From Actinoplanes utahensis (lineage in GTDB: Bacteria; Actinomycetota; Actinomycetes; Mycobacteriales; Micromonosporaceae): a stretch of 64,000 nt of DNA. The stretch covers positions 62,001 through 126,000 of the forward strand of contig NZ_BOMZ01000091.1 in the NCBI RefSeq assembly GCF_016862455.1. Reading direction: 5' to 3'. Position 1 is the first letter of the stretch. Every line of letters begins with the position of its first letter. Shown here one piece after another: positions 50,521 through 58,962 of this stretch. A program made the position numbers and the translations under genes. Under the pieces are notes generated by a model. That model saw nothing but the letters and a program-made list of their open reading frames with translations. It was not told the DNA's origin and did not search any database.

Positions 50521-51414
50521 TCAGGGGCGGAAGGTTCCCGGTGACGAGTCGAGAGCTCTGCTGGGCGTGAACGTGTCGGCGCCGAGCACGGCGAGCAGTG
50601 CCAGCTTCTCGTGGTCCTCCGTGCCCGGTGTGGCGGTGAAGATCAGCAGCGACTGCCCCTGGTCCGGGTCGAGCAGGGTCTGGCAGTACAGGTCGATGCG
50701 TCCGACCTGGGGGTGGACGAAGCGTTTGGCGCCGCTCCACCGCAGCCCCACCTCCTGGCGGTTCCACAGCTCGGCGAACTCCTTGCTCTGCTGTTGCAGA
50801 TCGGGTACCAGCAGGGCGGCGGGTGATCCGGGACCTTGAGCGGTGGCTGCGGCGCGCAGAATGGCGACGTAGACGCGGCTGTGCAGGTCGTGGTCGGCGG
50901 GCAGGTACCGCCGGCGGGCGCTGGAGTCGGTGAACCACCGGTAGAGGGCGCTGCGCGCCGGGCCGCTGTGCCGTGTCTCGTCCCCGAGCAGCGCCACGGC
51001 GGGCGGCGTCTGCTGCAACGTCTCGCCGATGGGGCCGACGATCTGGGCCGGGGTGTCCTGGAGCCGGTCCATGACGCGCAGCAGGCCGGGGCTGATGTGG
51101 GCGTCGCGAAGATGCCGTGGTTGCAGGCGGTGGCCACACAGCAGGAACAGGTGGTCCCGTTCGTCGGGGGTCAGCCGCAGGCCCCGGGCGATGGCCGCGG
51201 CCATCTGGTGCGACGGCTGGGACCCACTGCCACGCTCCAGGCGGGCGAGATAGTCGACCGACATGTCGCACAGTTCGGCGACCTCCTCACGGCGCAGGCC
51301 GGCCGTGCGCCGGCGGGCACCGCGACGCAACCCGACGTCCTCGGGCTGCAGCACCTCTCGCCGACCACGCAGGAAGGCGGCCAGGCCGTCACGGTCCAGT
51401 GCCCTGTCCACCAT
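50521..51414 (-). CDS. XRE-family regulator with MmyB-like ligand-binding domain
   Basis: A 297-residue protein. The helix-turn-helix is RTAGLRREEVAELCDMSVDY then LARLERGSGSQPSHQMAAAI. The C-terminal half (ALYRWFTDSSARRRYLPADH, LWNRQEVGLRWSGAKRFVHP, LIFTATPGTEDHEKLALLAV) is the MmyB-like PAS-related domain seen in many actinomycete regulators next to an oxidoreductase. AGGAA lies six bases before the ATG. It is divergent from an SDR gene, which it probably controls. Confidence 0.9.
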   Translation of the reverse strand: MVDRALDRDGLAAFLRGRREVLQPEDVGLRRGARRRTAGLRREEVAELCDMSVDYLARLERGSGSQPSHQMAAAIARGLRLTPDERDHLFLLCGHRLQPRHLRDAHISPGLLRVMDRLQDTPAQIVGPIGETLQQTPPAVALLGDETRHSGPARSALYRWFTDSSARRRYLPADHDLHSRVYVAILRAAATAQGPGSPAALLVPDLQQQSKEFAELWNRQEVGLRWSGAKRFVHPQVGRIDLYCQTLLDPDQGQSLLIFTATPGTEDHEKLALLAVLGADTFTPSRALDSSPGTFRP

Positions 51415-51587
51415 CGGGTTCCTGCTCTCACCGTCGCGTCGTATCCGCGCCTCATCGTCCAGCAACTGGGCTTCCGTTATCCACGCCCTGCTGTTCAGTG
51501 GCTGGCCGAGTCCTTCATCCACCGGCGCGGTGCGTCTCTACTGGGACGGCGGTAGATCCGACACGTACCCCTCACAAGGAGTCTCCC

Positions 51588-52478
51588 ATGGCCAAATGGA
51601 CCGCTGACCAGATGCCGACCCTGACCGGCACCACGGTGGTGATCACCGGCGCCGGCGGCGGAATCGGTCTGGTGGCCACCCGCGAGCTGGCCCGGGCCGG
51701 TGCCCATGTGGTGCTGGCGGTACGCGACGTCGAGAAGGCCCGCCGGGCCGTGGCCGGCATGCGAGGTGATTTCGATGTCCGGCGCCTCGATGTATCGGAC
51801 CTGGACTCGATCCGGGCGTTCGCCCAGTCGTACACCGGCGACATCGACATCCTGATCAACAACGCCGGGGTGATGGACATCCCGGCAGCCCGGACCCGGC
51901 AGGGACTGGACCTGCAGACCGCGACGAACTACTTCGGGCCGTTCCTGCTCACCAACCTGCTGCTGCCGCGGCTGACCGACCGCGTGGTGACGGTGTCCAG
52001 CCAGCTGCACCGCTTCGGCAAGGTGAAGGTCGACGACCTGGACTGGCGTACCCGCAAGTACAACGGGCTGGCCGTCTACGAGTCGTCCAAACTCGCCGTA
52101 GTGCTGTTCTCCCTGGAACTGCAACGCCGCCTGACCGCCGCCGGCAGCCGCCTCCGCTCGGTGATCGCCCATCCCGGCGTCGCCCGGACCGGACTGGTCA
52201 CCCACTCGAAATTGAACATCGTCAACCGGTTGCCGTTCCTGGTCCAGGACGTCGAACACGGGGCGCTGCCCCTGCTGTACGCGGCCACCCAGGACGTTCC
52301 CGGCAACGCCTACGTCGGCCCGGACGGTCTGTTCAGCTTCACCGGTCACCCGGCCATCCGCAGACCCGGCCGCGCCGGCCAGGATCCGACGGCCGCTGAG
52401 GAGCTGTGGGAGGCAACCGTCTCTCTCACCGGCGCCGGTGCTCTTCACGTCGGTCCAGGGCGGGAGCGGCACCGGTGA
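51588..52478 (+). CDS. Short-chain dehydrogenase/reductase
   Basis: A 296-residue SDR. VVITGAGGGIGLVATREL is the cofactor loop, VVLAVRDVEKARRA suggests NADP, INNAGVMDIPAARTRQ, then VTVSSQLHRFGKVKVDDLDW and the active-site YESSK. This type with a long insertion after the Ser resembles the retinol-dehydrogenase/WWOX-like SDRs. AAGGAG is seven bases before the ATG. Divergent from the XRE-MmyB regulator, a common arrangement for regulator-controlled oxidoreductases. Confidence 0.9.
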   Translation: MAKWTADQMPTLTGTTVVITGAGGGIGLVATRELARAGAHVVLAVRDVEKARRAVAGMRGDFDVRRLDVSDLDSIRAFAQSYTGDIDILINNAGVMDIPAARTRQGLDLQTATNYFGPFLLTNLLLPRLTDRVVTVSSQLHRFGKVKVDDLDWRTRKYNGLAVYESSKLAVVLFSLELQRRLTAAGSRLRSVIAHPGVARTGLVTHSKLNIVNRLPFLVQDVEHGALPLLYAATQDVPGNAYVGPDGLFSFTGHPAIRRPGRAGQDPTAAEELWEATVSLTGAGALHVGPGRERHR

Positions 52479-52553
52479 GGCGCGGTCGGTTGCCGAACCC
52501 GAGACATCGACGGCTCATCACCCGTCGATCGGTCTGACGACTATCCTGCGGCG

Positions 52554-53045
52554 GTGAGCGCAGCGAAAGCCCTGGGGCTGGTCCTTGTCGTCGCGAACTG
52601 CGCAGTCGGCGCGGCCGCCGCCCGGCACGGCAGAGCACGTTTCTACGGCTCCATGCTGCTCATGACGCTGGGTCTCGGACTGATCTGGCTCACCCTCTTC
52701 GGGCTGCTGCAGGGCTCGGCATTCGGATGGAGGCATGTCGCCGGCCTGTCGTTCGTGTGCACCGGCACGCAGGCGGTCTATCTGTCGTGTCGGATGGCGT
52801 TCCCGCCGTCCAGGGACCGGGGACCGGTGGGGCACCTGGCGGCCCGAGTGTCGGCTCTGCTGGCGGTCGTCGCCGGGCTCGCCGGCGAGACGGTCACCGC
52901 CGTGTTCGACGCGGGGCTGGCGTTGCGCTCGTCGGTGGTGTTGCTCGTGCTCCCCGGGGTGCTCGGCGCAGCGATCGTGCTGCTGCACCGGCCGCCGGGT
53001 CCGAAGGCGCGGGACACGCGGGCACGGCGGCAGCGGACCCGGTGA
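52554..53045 (+). CDS. Small integral membrane protein, unknown
   Basis: A 163-residue protein with four hydrophobic segments: ALGLVLVVANCAVGAAAA, MLLMTLGLGLIWLTLFGLL, VSALLAVVAGLAGETVTAV and SVVLLVLPGVLGAAIVLL. The C-terminal tail is very basic (RRPPGPKARDTRARRQRTR-like). GTG start without a strong Shine-Dalgarno. It follows the SDR gene by about 75 bases on the same strand. No family recognised. Confidence 0.65.
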   Translation: MSAAKALGLVLVVANCAVGAAAARHGRARFYGSMLLMTLGLGLIWLTLFGLLQGSAFGWRHVAGLSFVCTGTQAVYLSCRMAFPPSRDRGPVGHLAARVSALLAVVAGLAGETVTAVFDAGLALRSSVVLLVLPGVLGAAIVLLHRPPGPKARDTRARRQRTR

Positions 53046-53096
53046 CGGACCGGCGGCACGAGGGTCGCGTGCTCGTCACGCTGCGGAAATCCGGGA

Positions 53097-53924
53097 TCAG
53101 CGGGTGCTGGCGCGGATGACGAGGTGAGCGGCCGGGGCCTCGTAGACGGCGGGCGGGGCACCGGCCATCGCGTCGAGGAGGGCGCGGGCGCCCAGTTCGC
53201 CGATGCGGCCCACGTCGTGGCTCATGGCGGACAGGGCCGGGACGGCGAGCTGGCACTGCGCGGAGTCGTCCCAGGCGACGACCGAGATGTCGGCGGGGAC
53301 GGACAGGCCGCGGTCGCGCAGGGTCTCCAGGGCGGCCAGGGCCATCACGTCGTTGTCGCAGACGATGGCGGTGGGGGAGGCGGCGAGCAGTTCGGCGGTG
53401 GCGGTGCGACCGGACTCGTACGAGTAATCGGCCACCGCATGCGTCAGCCGCACCCCCCGCGCCTGCGCCTCCTTCTCGGCGCCCGCCCGGCGCAGCTGGG
53501 TGTGCGCGAACGTGGCCGGGCCGGTGATGTGGCCGATCGACTCGTGGCCGCGGGATGCCAGGAAACGGATCGCCTCCCGGGCGAAACCGGCGTCGTCGGT
53601 CCACACCGTCGGCAGTCCGGGCGCGGTCGACGGCGCACCCAGGACGACCGCCGGCAGGGACAGCCGGCCGACCAGTTCGACGCGGTCGTCGTCGGGGACG
53701 AGGTCGAGGAGCACGACACCGCCGACGTGGCCCTCGGCGGCCCAGCGCTCGTAGGTCTCGCTCTCCGCGTCCCGGTCGGTCACCACCTTGACCAGCACCG
53801 ACACGCCGGCGGGGGTGAGCACGCGTTCGAGGCCCTCGAGGAACTCGTGATAGTACGGCTCCTCGCCGAGCACCCGGGACGCCCGCGCCAGGACCATCCC
53901 GACCCGCCGTTGCGCCTGCGTCAC
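53097..53924 (-). CDS. LacI-type ligand-binding protein without DNA-binding domain
   Basis: A 275-residue periplasmic-binding-fold protein of the LacI/GalR type: VGMVLARASRVLGEEPYYHE, GHVGGVVLLDLVPDDDRVEL, FLASRGHESIGHITGPATFA, AIVCDNDVMALAALETLRDR, DISVVAWDDSAQCQLAVPAL. LacI regulators normally begin with a helix-turn-helix of about 60 residues, but here the ligand domain begins at residue 8. The in-frame sequence further upstream is Arg-rich non-HTH. The GTG start is well supported (GGAGG, seven bases). It is divergent from a ROK protein that does have a helix-turn-helix, so the two may work together. No signal peptide. Confidence 0.82.
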   Translation of the reverse strand: MTQAQRRVGMVLARASRVLGEEPYYHEFLEGLERVLTPAGVSVLVKVVTDRDAESETYERWAAEGHVGGVVLLDLVPDDDRVELVGRLSLPAVVLGAPSTAPGLPTVWTDDAGFAREAIRFLASRGHESIGHITGPATFAHTQLRRAGAEKEAQARGVRLTHAVADYSYESGRTATAELLAASPTAIVCDNDVMALAALETLRDRGLSVPADISVVAWDDSAQCQLAVPALSAMSHDVGRIGELGARALLDAMAGAPPAVYEAPAAHLVIRASTR

Positions 53925-53939
53925 GGTCCGCCTCCGAGG

Positions 53940-54034
53940 TTCTCGTCGATCACGCGACCGCGCGATGAGGTTCTTGTCGACCGCGCGACGACGTACTTGT
54001 CGATCACGCGGTGAGGTTGCTGTCGGCCACGCGA
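53940..54034. repeat. Four direct repeats in the LacI-like/ROK divergent promoter
   Basis: An 18-base unit, consensus TTCTTGTCGATCACGCGA, occurs four times in tandem (starting about 53940, 53971, 53994 and 54016) with 22-31 base spacing. TGAGGT precedes three of them. The whole region between the two divergent starts is made of these units, which suggests iterated binding sites for the ROK regulator, or replication slippage of one site. Confidence 0.75.
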
Positions 54035-54046
54035 TACCGTACCGCC

Positions 54047-55234
54047 ATGGCACGTAGAGAAGCGCCCGCAGCCGGGCCGGGCAGTCGGGCCCTGGTGGTG
54101 GACGTGATCCGCTCCGCCGAGCCGATCAGCCGGGTCGAGGTGGCGGAGCTGACCGGGCTGACCCAGCCGTCGATCTCGAACATCGTGCGTGACCTGATCG
54201 CCGCCGGCGTGATCCACGAGACGGGTGCGGTCGACTCGGCTCGGGGCAAGCCGCGCAAGCTGCTCGCGATCAACCCGGCGAACCTGTTCGGGGTCGGGTT
54301 CCAGCTGGGCCCGGAGTCGGTGACCTGTGTGGCGATCGACCTGACCGGCGGGGTGGTGGGCCGCGAGGTGGTGCCGCTGGACGGCTCGGACCTGGCCGGC
54401 CAGCTGGCGGCCCGGTTCGACGACTTCACCGACGGCCTGGACCTGCCGCGGGAGCGGGTGGAGGGCCTGGCGGTGGTGGCGCCGACGGCGAGCCCCGGCG
54501 ACCCGGACACGTTCGGCGCGCTCCGTGACGAGCTGGCGGACCGGCTGAAGATCCCGGTGCTGGTGGAGAACGATGCGGCGGCTGCGGCACTCGGCGAGTT
54601 CTGGTCCCGGCGGGTGTCGCGGGAGCAGTCGTTCGGCGCGGTGTACCTGTCCACCGGGATCGGGGCGGGGCTGGTGTTCGGCGGGGCGCTGTTCCGGGGT
54701 GCCGGCTTCGACGCGGGGGAGCTGGGGCATCTCTCGATCCAGTACGACGGCCGGCCGTGCCCGTGCGGCAATCAGGGCTGCGTGGAACGGTACGCGTCGA
54801 TGAGCGCCACGGTGGAGGAGGCCCGGTCGTACCCGGAACTGGCGTCCCGGTTGCGGCTGGACGGGACCGTCTCATCGGCGTACGACACGGTGGCCCGTGC
54901 CGCGGTCAACGGCGACGCCGAAGCCTACGCCGTGGTCGACAAAGCGGCCGGCTACCTGAGCGTGGCCGTGACCTCGATGGTGAACCTGCTCGACCTGGGC
55001 CGGATCGTGCTGACCGGCCCGGGCGTGGCGGTGGCCGGCTCGATCTATGCCCGCCGGCTGCGCGCCCACCTCGCCCGTACCGCGCATGCCCGGCACCGGC
55101 ACGAGATCCTGGTCGAACTGTCCGCGCAGCCGCGCAACGCGGCCGCCATCGGCGGCGCCGCGCTGATCGTCCAGGCGTCCATCGCTCCCGGTCACACGCC
55201 GGGCCTCCGGGTGTCCCGCGACTCAGCTGCCTGA
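54047..55234 (+). CDS. ROK-family transcriptional regulator
   Basis: A 395-residue protein. Residues about 10-75 are a winged helix (ALVVDVIRSAEPISRVEVAE, LTGLTQPSISNIVRDLIAAG). The ROK domain follows: VLVENDAAAAALGEFWS, YLSTGIGAGLVFGGALFRGA, GELGHLSIQYDGRPCPCG and the zinc motif CPCGNQGCVERY. The usual DIGGT phosphate loop reads GFQLGPES, so sugar-kinase activity is unlikely. These proteins control sugar-utilisation genes. No transporter is adjacent; the only partner is the divergent LacI-like binding protein. Confidence 0.9.
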   Translation: MARREAPAAGPGSRALVVDVIRSAEPISRVEVAELTGLTQPSISNIVRDLIAAGVIHETGAVDSARGKPRKLLAINPANLFGVGFQLGPESVTCVAIDLTGGVVGREVVPLDGSDLAGQLAARFDDFTDGLDLPRERVEGLAVVAPTASPGDPDTFGALRDELADRLKIPVLVENDAAAAALGEFWSRRVSREQSFGAVYLSTGIGAGLVFGGALFRGAGFDAGELGHLSIQYDGRPCPCGNQGCVERYASMSATVEEARSYPELASRLRLDGTVSSAYDTVARAAVNGDAEAYAVVDKAAGYLSVAVTSMVNLLDLGRIVLTGPGVAVAGSIYARRLRAHLARTAHARHRHEILVELSAQPRNAAAIGGAALIVQASIAPGHTPGLRVSRDSAA

Positions 55235-55348
55235 CCGCTGAAGAGGTGACAGCGCGGGGCCGGGTCCAGGATCAACGGCGCGAGGTCGCGATGGAGGTCA
55301 GAGGCTCTGCGGTCATGCGGCGTACCGGGTCGTTCTGCCGCTCGTGGG

Positions 55349-55798
55349 TCAGCCTGGTACGGGTGTCGGCTCTGAGCAGCGGGTGAAGTCGAGGCCGCCC
55401 GCCCGGTACGACGGTTCGGTGCAGATCCGCCGAGTGATGATCTTCTCGCCGAATCCGTCCTGCCGGGAGTCGGTGATCACCTCCACCCGGTTGCTCCCGC
55501 TCACGGTGTAGGTGACGGGGATCAGGTCGCCCTCGACCGTGGGGGAGGTGACCCGCAACCGGGCCGGGTGCCCGGCCCGCGCGGCCTGGATCAGGCATCG
55601 GGCGGCCGGCGCGGACAGTTCGTCACCGTGTGACCGGGTGAACGTGCCGCAGTCCTCGATCGTCGCCGACGGGCTGGAGGCAGCCGATGGGCCGAGGGCG
55701 GTCGGTGGGCTGGAGGCGGTCGTGGTCACCGTCGCCGGTTCGCTGCACGCCGCGAGGGTCAGCAGCGCGAGCACCGTACCCACACTTCTTTTGATCAT
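55349..55798 (-). CDS. Small lipoprotein
   Basis: A 149-residue protein with a lipobox (LALLTLAAC) followed by a Ser/Thr/Pro-rich spacer. About 95 further residues contain four Cys (DCGTF, RCLIQ, RICTE, RCSEP), probably two disulfides in a secreted beta-rich domain. AAAGGGG is six bases before the ATG. It lies 23 bases after the VanZ-like gene on the same strand, so the two are likely co-transcribed. Function unknown. Confidence 0.75.
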   Translation of the reverse strand: MIKRSVGTVLALLTLAACSEPATVTTTASSPPTALGPSAASSPSATIEDCGTFTRSHGDELSAPAARCLIQAARAGHPARLRVTSPTVEGDLIPVTYTVSGSNRVEVITDSRQDGFGEKIITRRICTEPSYRAGGLDFTRCSEPTPVPG

Positions 55799-55821
55799 GG
55801 GGTTGCCCCTTTCGTCAGGGG

Positions 55822-56376
55822 CTACGACGCGGTGACCTCGCTGCGAGTTCCCTGCCGCTGGGCCCACCAGCGGCGGGAAGCGAGCGCGGCCAGCCCGGCG
55901 CCCGCCGCGTTGAGCAGCACGTCGTCGATCGACGAGACCCGGTCCAGGCGCAGCACGTACTGCAGGGTCTCGACCAGGATCGAACCGGCCGCGCCGATCG
56001 CCAGCATCCGCGGCGCCGACGCCAGGACCGCGAACCGGATCGGGCCGAAGAAGCCGAGCGAGGCGAAGACCAGCAGGTTCGCGACGATCTGCACGGTCGC
56101 GGTCACCGGCCCGGCGGTGGCGACGTCGGCCAGGTCCCGCAGCGGAACCAGATCGACCCGGGGGTCGCGGTCGGTGTCCCCACCGTTCGGCAGCAGGATC
56201 ATCCACACCCACGGCACCGTCCCGTAGACGATGGCGACCTCCGCGAGAGGTCTTCGCAGCTCACCACGCCGTCGCGCCAGCAACCAGACGGCCAGCGCGG
56301 CCAGCGGCAGCGTCAGCACCGTGAGCACCACAACGCCGGGAACCGTCCCGAACAGGCCCTGCCAGCCGTTGAGCAT
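55822..56376 (-). CDS. VanZ-like membrane protein
   Basis: A 184-residue protein with four or five membrane segments (VPGVVVLTVLTLPLAALAVWL, ATVQIVANLLVFASLGFF, MLAIGAAGSILVETLQYVL). The VanZ family core NLLVFASLGF...ETLQYVLRLDRVSSIDDVLLN is clear, including the conserved E-x-x-Q and D-D-x-x-x-N. VanZ proteins are linked to teicoplanin resistance in enterococci, but most actinomycete members have unknown roles. Confidence 0.87.
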   Translation of the reverse strand: MLNGWQGLFGTVPGVVVLTVLTLPLAALAVWLLARRRGELRRPLAEVAIVYGTVPWVWMILLPNGGDTDRDPRVDLVPLRDLADVATAGPVTATVQIVANLLVFASLGFFGPIRFAVLASAPRMLAIGAAGSILVETLQYVLRLDRVSSIDDVLLNAAGAGLAALASRRWWAQRQGTRSEVTAS

Positions 56377-56412
56377 TGACCCCCCGCTTCCGGCTGCGAA
56401 TCATACCCATCC

Positions 56413-57012
56413 GTGGGACTCGATTTCGAATGCATGATGATCCGGCTCGACGCGGAGCCGGTGCGGGCCGTCCGTACCGATGCGCGGTTGTGGAACGTGG
56501 CGGAGGATCAGCCGCCGTTCTGCGGGCCGTGGCCCGGCGAGGAGCTTCCGGACATCACGCGGCGGCTGCTCGCCGCCCTGCCCGAGGACGCGAAGCGGGT
56601 GCACGACTTCTTCGGCGGCCGTAACCATCAGCAGGCCGAGTACCTGCTGGACCCGGTCGGGTACCGCAACCTCCGCGACGCCGACGCGCGTGCGCGGACC
56701 GCCGAGCACCGGGCGATCTTCGGGGAGCGGCTGTTCGCCGCACACGCCACCAGCGGGCAGGGCATCCCGTGGCGGTGCTCGACAGCGGCCGAACTGGCCC
56801 GGGCGGCCCGGCTGATCGACGACCTCGATGTCGCGGCGGCGAGGCGGGAGTACTCCGTGGCGGAGATGCACGAACTCGGCGTCTACAAGGTCCACGAAGG
56901 CGAGGACGACACCGAGAGCTTCGGCAGGAACCTCCGTGACCTGCACGCCTGGGCCGATCACTGCCGCAGCGTCGCCGCCCGGGGCCTGGACCTGATGATC
57001 ACGCTGTTCTGA
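56413..57012 (+). CDS. Conserved hypothetical soluble protein
   Basis: A 199-residue protein starting at GTG (reading VGLDFECMMIRLDAEPVRAV). It is acidic and mostly helical. HDFFGGRNHQQAEYLLDPVG is Asn/Gln/His-rich, and EYSVAEMHELGVYKVHEGED resembles parts of the DUF1877-type proteins with unknown function. No signal peptide. It is divergent from the VanZ-like gene, 36 bases apart. Confidence 0.65.
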   Translation: MGLDFECMMIRLDAEPVRAVRTDARLWNVAEDQPPFCGPWPGEELPDITRRLLAALPEDAKRVHDFFGGRNHQQAEYLLDPVGYRNLRDADARARTAEHRAIFGERLFAAHATSGQGIPWRCSTAAELARAARLIDDLDVAAARREYSVAEMHELGVYKVHEGEDDTESFGRNLRDLHAWADHCRSVAARGLDLMITLF

Positions 57013-57195
57013 TGGCGACGCTCGATGCGCCGACGACCTCGGGGCTTCGCGGTGTGCGTTCGATGGCTGCTCGGCCGGGCCACCACCCGATCTCCGCTTC
57101 CGGTCCGCGGAGGTTCTCGCACACCATGCTCCGGTACGGGCCACGCAGCCTCCCGTGACTCGCGGCGGCAACGGCAGGCCTCCCCGCACGCCCAC

Positions 57196-57234
57196 CCCCG
57201 GGTGCCACTCATGCATGCCGTTGCGGTCACCCCC
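57196..57234 (-). repeat. Dispersed intergenic repeat, copy 2 (inverted)
   Basis: The inverted partner of the repeat at 42802-42840; identical over 39 bases apart from a one-base indel, with weaker similarity for another 30 bases. As in copy 1, an ATG opens MHEWHPG. The end corresponding to the kinase stop in copy 1 abuts a perfect hairpin here. Confidence 0.75.
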
Positions 57235-57265
57235 GGTGCTGTCTCAGCGCTGCTGAGACAGCACC
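57235..57265. terminator. Perfect 14-base hairpin upstream of the barstar-like gene
   Basis: GGTGCTGTCTCAGC (57235-57248), three-base loop, GCTGAGACAGCACC (57252-57265). About 85 bases before the barstar-like start and 220 bases after the preceding gene. Could be a terminator or a regulatory palindrome. Confidence 0.6.
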
Positions 57266-57350
57266 CACATCCAGCCGGACAAAACCGCAACCGGGCCCGG
57301 AACCGCTCCACCCGGGATCCGCCGCACCGGGGGCCTGAAAGGATCATCGG

Positions 57351-57914
57351 ATGACGCAACCGAGTCTTTCCGAATGCCGGTCGCCGTGGGTCGTCGTCAC
57401 ACGGCAGGACGATCCGTGGGTCGCCGCTGAAGTGGCTGAGCTGCGGAGGCAGGGTGGAACGGTGGTCCGGATGGCGGGCCGGGAGCTCCGGGATCCGGCG
57501 TCGCTCTTCGCGGTGTTCGCCCGGGAGCTGTCGTTTCCCGGCTACTTCGGTCGCAACTGGGATGCGCTCGCCGACTGCCTGCACGACTGGCACGGCCACG
57601 AGTTTCGTGGGCAGGGCCTCGCGGTTCTGATCGAGGACGCCGACCACCTGGCCCACGCCGATTTCCTGGGGCTCTTCGTCTCGGTGCTCTGTCAGGCGGC
57701 ATGGCAGGCGAACCTGCGGCTCGACGCCGACGGCATCCGGGACGAGGACTGGGCGCCGTTCCCGTTGCACTTCGTGCTGCTGGCCACCGACATGGAACCC
57801 ACCGCCTTCGCTGCGGCGGCGGCATCCGGTAAGCATGTGCGGGTGGCGTTCGACGGCGGGCGGTTGACCGCCACCCTGATCGGCGCGGACTGGCCGGGCA
57901 GCGACCCGGCTTGA
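57351..57914 (+). CDS. Barstar-family (barnase inhibitor) protein
   Basis: A 187-residue protein. The barstar core is in the middle: GRELRDPASLFAVFARELSF, then PGYFGRNWDALADCLHDW, the family's most conserved motif (FP-x-YFG-x-NWDAL-x-D). It ends with strands around PLHFVLLATD. Classical barstar is about 90 residues, so this one has extensions at both ends. No barnase-like RNase is encoded in the window, so it may be an orphan immunity protein against a neighbour's toxin. Confidence 0.85.
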   Translation: MTQPSLSECRSPWVVVTRQDDPWVAAEVAELRRQGGTVVRMAGRELRDPASLFAVFARELSFPGYFGRNWDALADCLHDWHGHEFRGQGLAVLIEDADHLAHADFLGLFVSVLCQAAWQANLRLDADGIRDEDWAPFPLHFVLLATDMEPTAFAAAAASGKHVRVAFDGGRLTATLIGADWPGSDPA

Positions 57915-57969
57915 CGTTCGGCCGTCGCCCGGTGGCCGCACCGGCCGGTGGTCCGGGTCGCGGACGGAT

Positions 57970-58764
57970 TCAGGCGGCGTTGTGGGTGGCGACCAGGGCG
58001 GGCAGGTCGGCCAGAGAATCGATGCGGAACAGGCAGCGGGCCGCGACCTCGGGCGGAGTGTCCAGGATGTAGCCCCACGGGCCGCGGCGGATCAGGCACG
58101 CCTGCAAGCCAGCGTCCAGGGCGGGGGCGGCGTCGTTGTCGGGACGGTCGCCCACGTACAGCAGGGAATGCGCCGTGCCGCCGCCCCCCTCACGGATGAC
58201 CCGGTCGAAGAAGGCGGGGGAGGGTTTGTGCACGCCCCAGGCGTGTGAGGCGCCGATGACGTCGACGGGCAGGTCGAGGGCGTGCAGCATGGCCTCGGCC
58301 TCGGCGGGCTGGTTGCCCGCCAGGCCGACGCGGAGGCCCTGCGCTTTCCGGGCGGCCAGGCAGGCGCGGGCGTCGGGATAGAGGTCCTCCTCGGTGAAGG
58401 TGTCCGGGTAGCCGGCGGCGGTGCGGCGTTCGAGCTCGGCCGGGAGGTCGAAACCGGGGCGGAAGGTCCGGAACGCCGTCTGCCAGTCCTGGCCGCGGGC
58501 GATGCCGGCGCCGAAGACGGCGGAGAACGTGTGGTGCGGCACGCCGAGCCAGTCCGCCCAGGTCGCGAACTCGCGGGATTCGTCGAGGATCGTGCCACCG
58601 ACATCGATGTGGCTGCTGGCCGCGGGCGCCGTGCCGGGCCGGACGCGCCGGTACCTCCCGGACTTCCGGCACTCCGGTCCGGCAGGTGCGGGTCGCGCCC
58701 GGGTGGTTTCTCGCGGGCCCGCGCGGCGAGCCGGTGGGTCACCCGGGTACGTGGCGGCCGGCAC
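57970..58764 (-). CDS. HAD-superfamily hydrolase
   Basis: A 264-residue protein. Motif I is HIDVGGTILDES, the DVGGT variant where the second Asp of DxD is Gly, common in HAD proteins of this type. Motif II is VGLAGNQPAEAEAM (Asn-containing), motif III Lys is in GVHKPSPAFFDRVI, and motif IV is LYVGDRPDNDAAPALDAG. The only start codon upstream of the fold is a GTG that leaves about 50 residues of Arg/Pro-rich N-terminus, overlapping the end of the small membrane-protein gene by 26 bases. Substrate unknown. Confidence 0.8.
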   Translation of the reverse strand: MPAATYPGDPPARRAGPRETTRARPAPAGPECRKSGRYRRVRPGTAPAASSHIDVGGTILDESREFATWADWLGVPHHTFSAVFGAGIARGQDWQTAFRTFRPGFDLPAELERRTAAGYPDTFTEEDLYPDARACLAARKAQGLRVGLAGNQPAEAEAMLHALDLPVDVIGASHAWGVHKPSPAFFDRVIREGGGGTAHSLLYVGDRPDNDAAPALDAGLQACLIRRGPWGYILDTPPEVAARCLFRIDSLADLPALVATHNAA

Positions 58765-58906
58765 GCTGCCGGAGCAGCGGCACGGCCCAGATCAGCGCGA
58801 CGGCGACGCCGAGCAGGCCGGTCCGGGCGTTCATCGGGGCGTGCACGAACAGCGCGACCAGCCAGGCCGCCAGGATGGCCGTACGGAAGACGTGGTCTGT
58901 TCCCAT
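58739..58906 (-). CDS. Small two-helix membrane protein
   Basis: A 55-residue protein reading MGTDHVFRTAILAAWLVALF with a second segment TGLLGVAVALIWAVPLL, so two membrane helices with a basic C-terminus. It lies between the histidine-kinase-like gene (56 bases upstream) and the HAD gene, which it overlaps. Real coding is likely from the coherent hydrophobic pattern, but no Shine-Dalgarno is obvious. Unknown function. Confidence 0.5.
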   Translation of the reverse strand: MGTDHVFRTAILAAWLVALFVHAPMNARTGLLGVAVALIWAVPLLRQRAGRHVPG

Positions 58907-58962
58907 GCCGGCCGATTGCCCCGGCGGGCCGTCCCGTACGGGCCCGCCGTGTCCTTTCCGGG

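Larger units (their letters stand above)
57013..57350. other. Gene-free stretch with dispersed repeat copy and a strong hairpin
   Basis: About 340 bases before the barstar-like gene. Apart from the inverted copy of the 39-base repeat (57196-57234) and the perfect hairpin right next to it (57235-57265), nothing is recognisable. A minus-strand ORF opening MHEWHPGVGVRGG runs antisense through the preceding gene and is not credible at full length. Confidence 0.6.

Noticed and set aside
56401..57216. Long minus-strand ORF starting MHEWHPG
   Set aside because: It runs antisense to a coherent plus-strand gene; only its first residues, within the dispersed repeat, are of interest.
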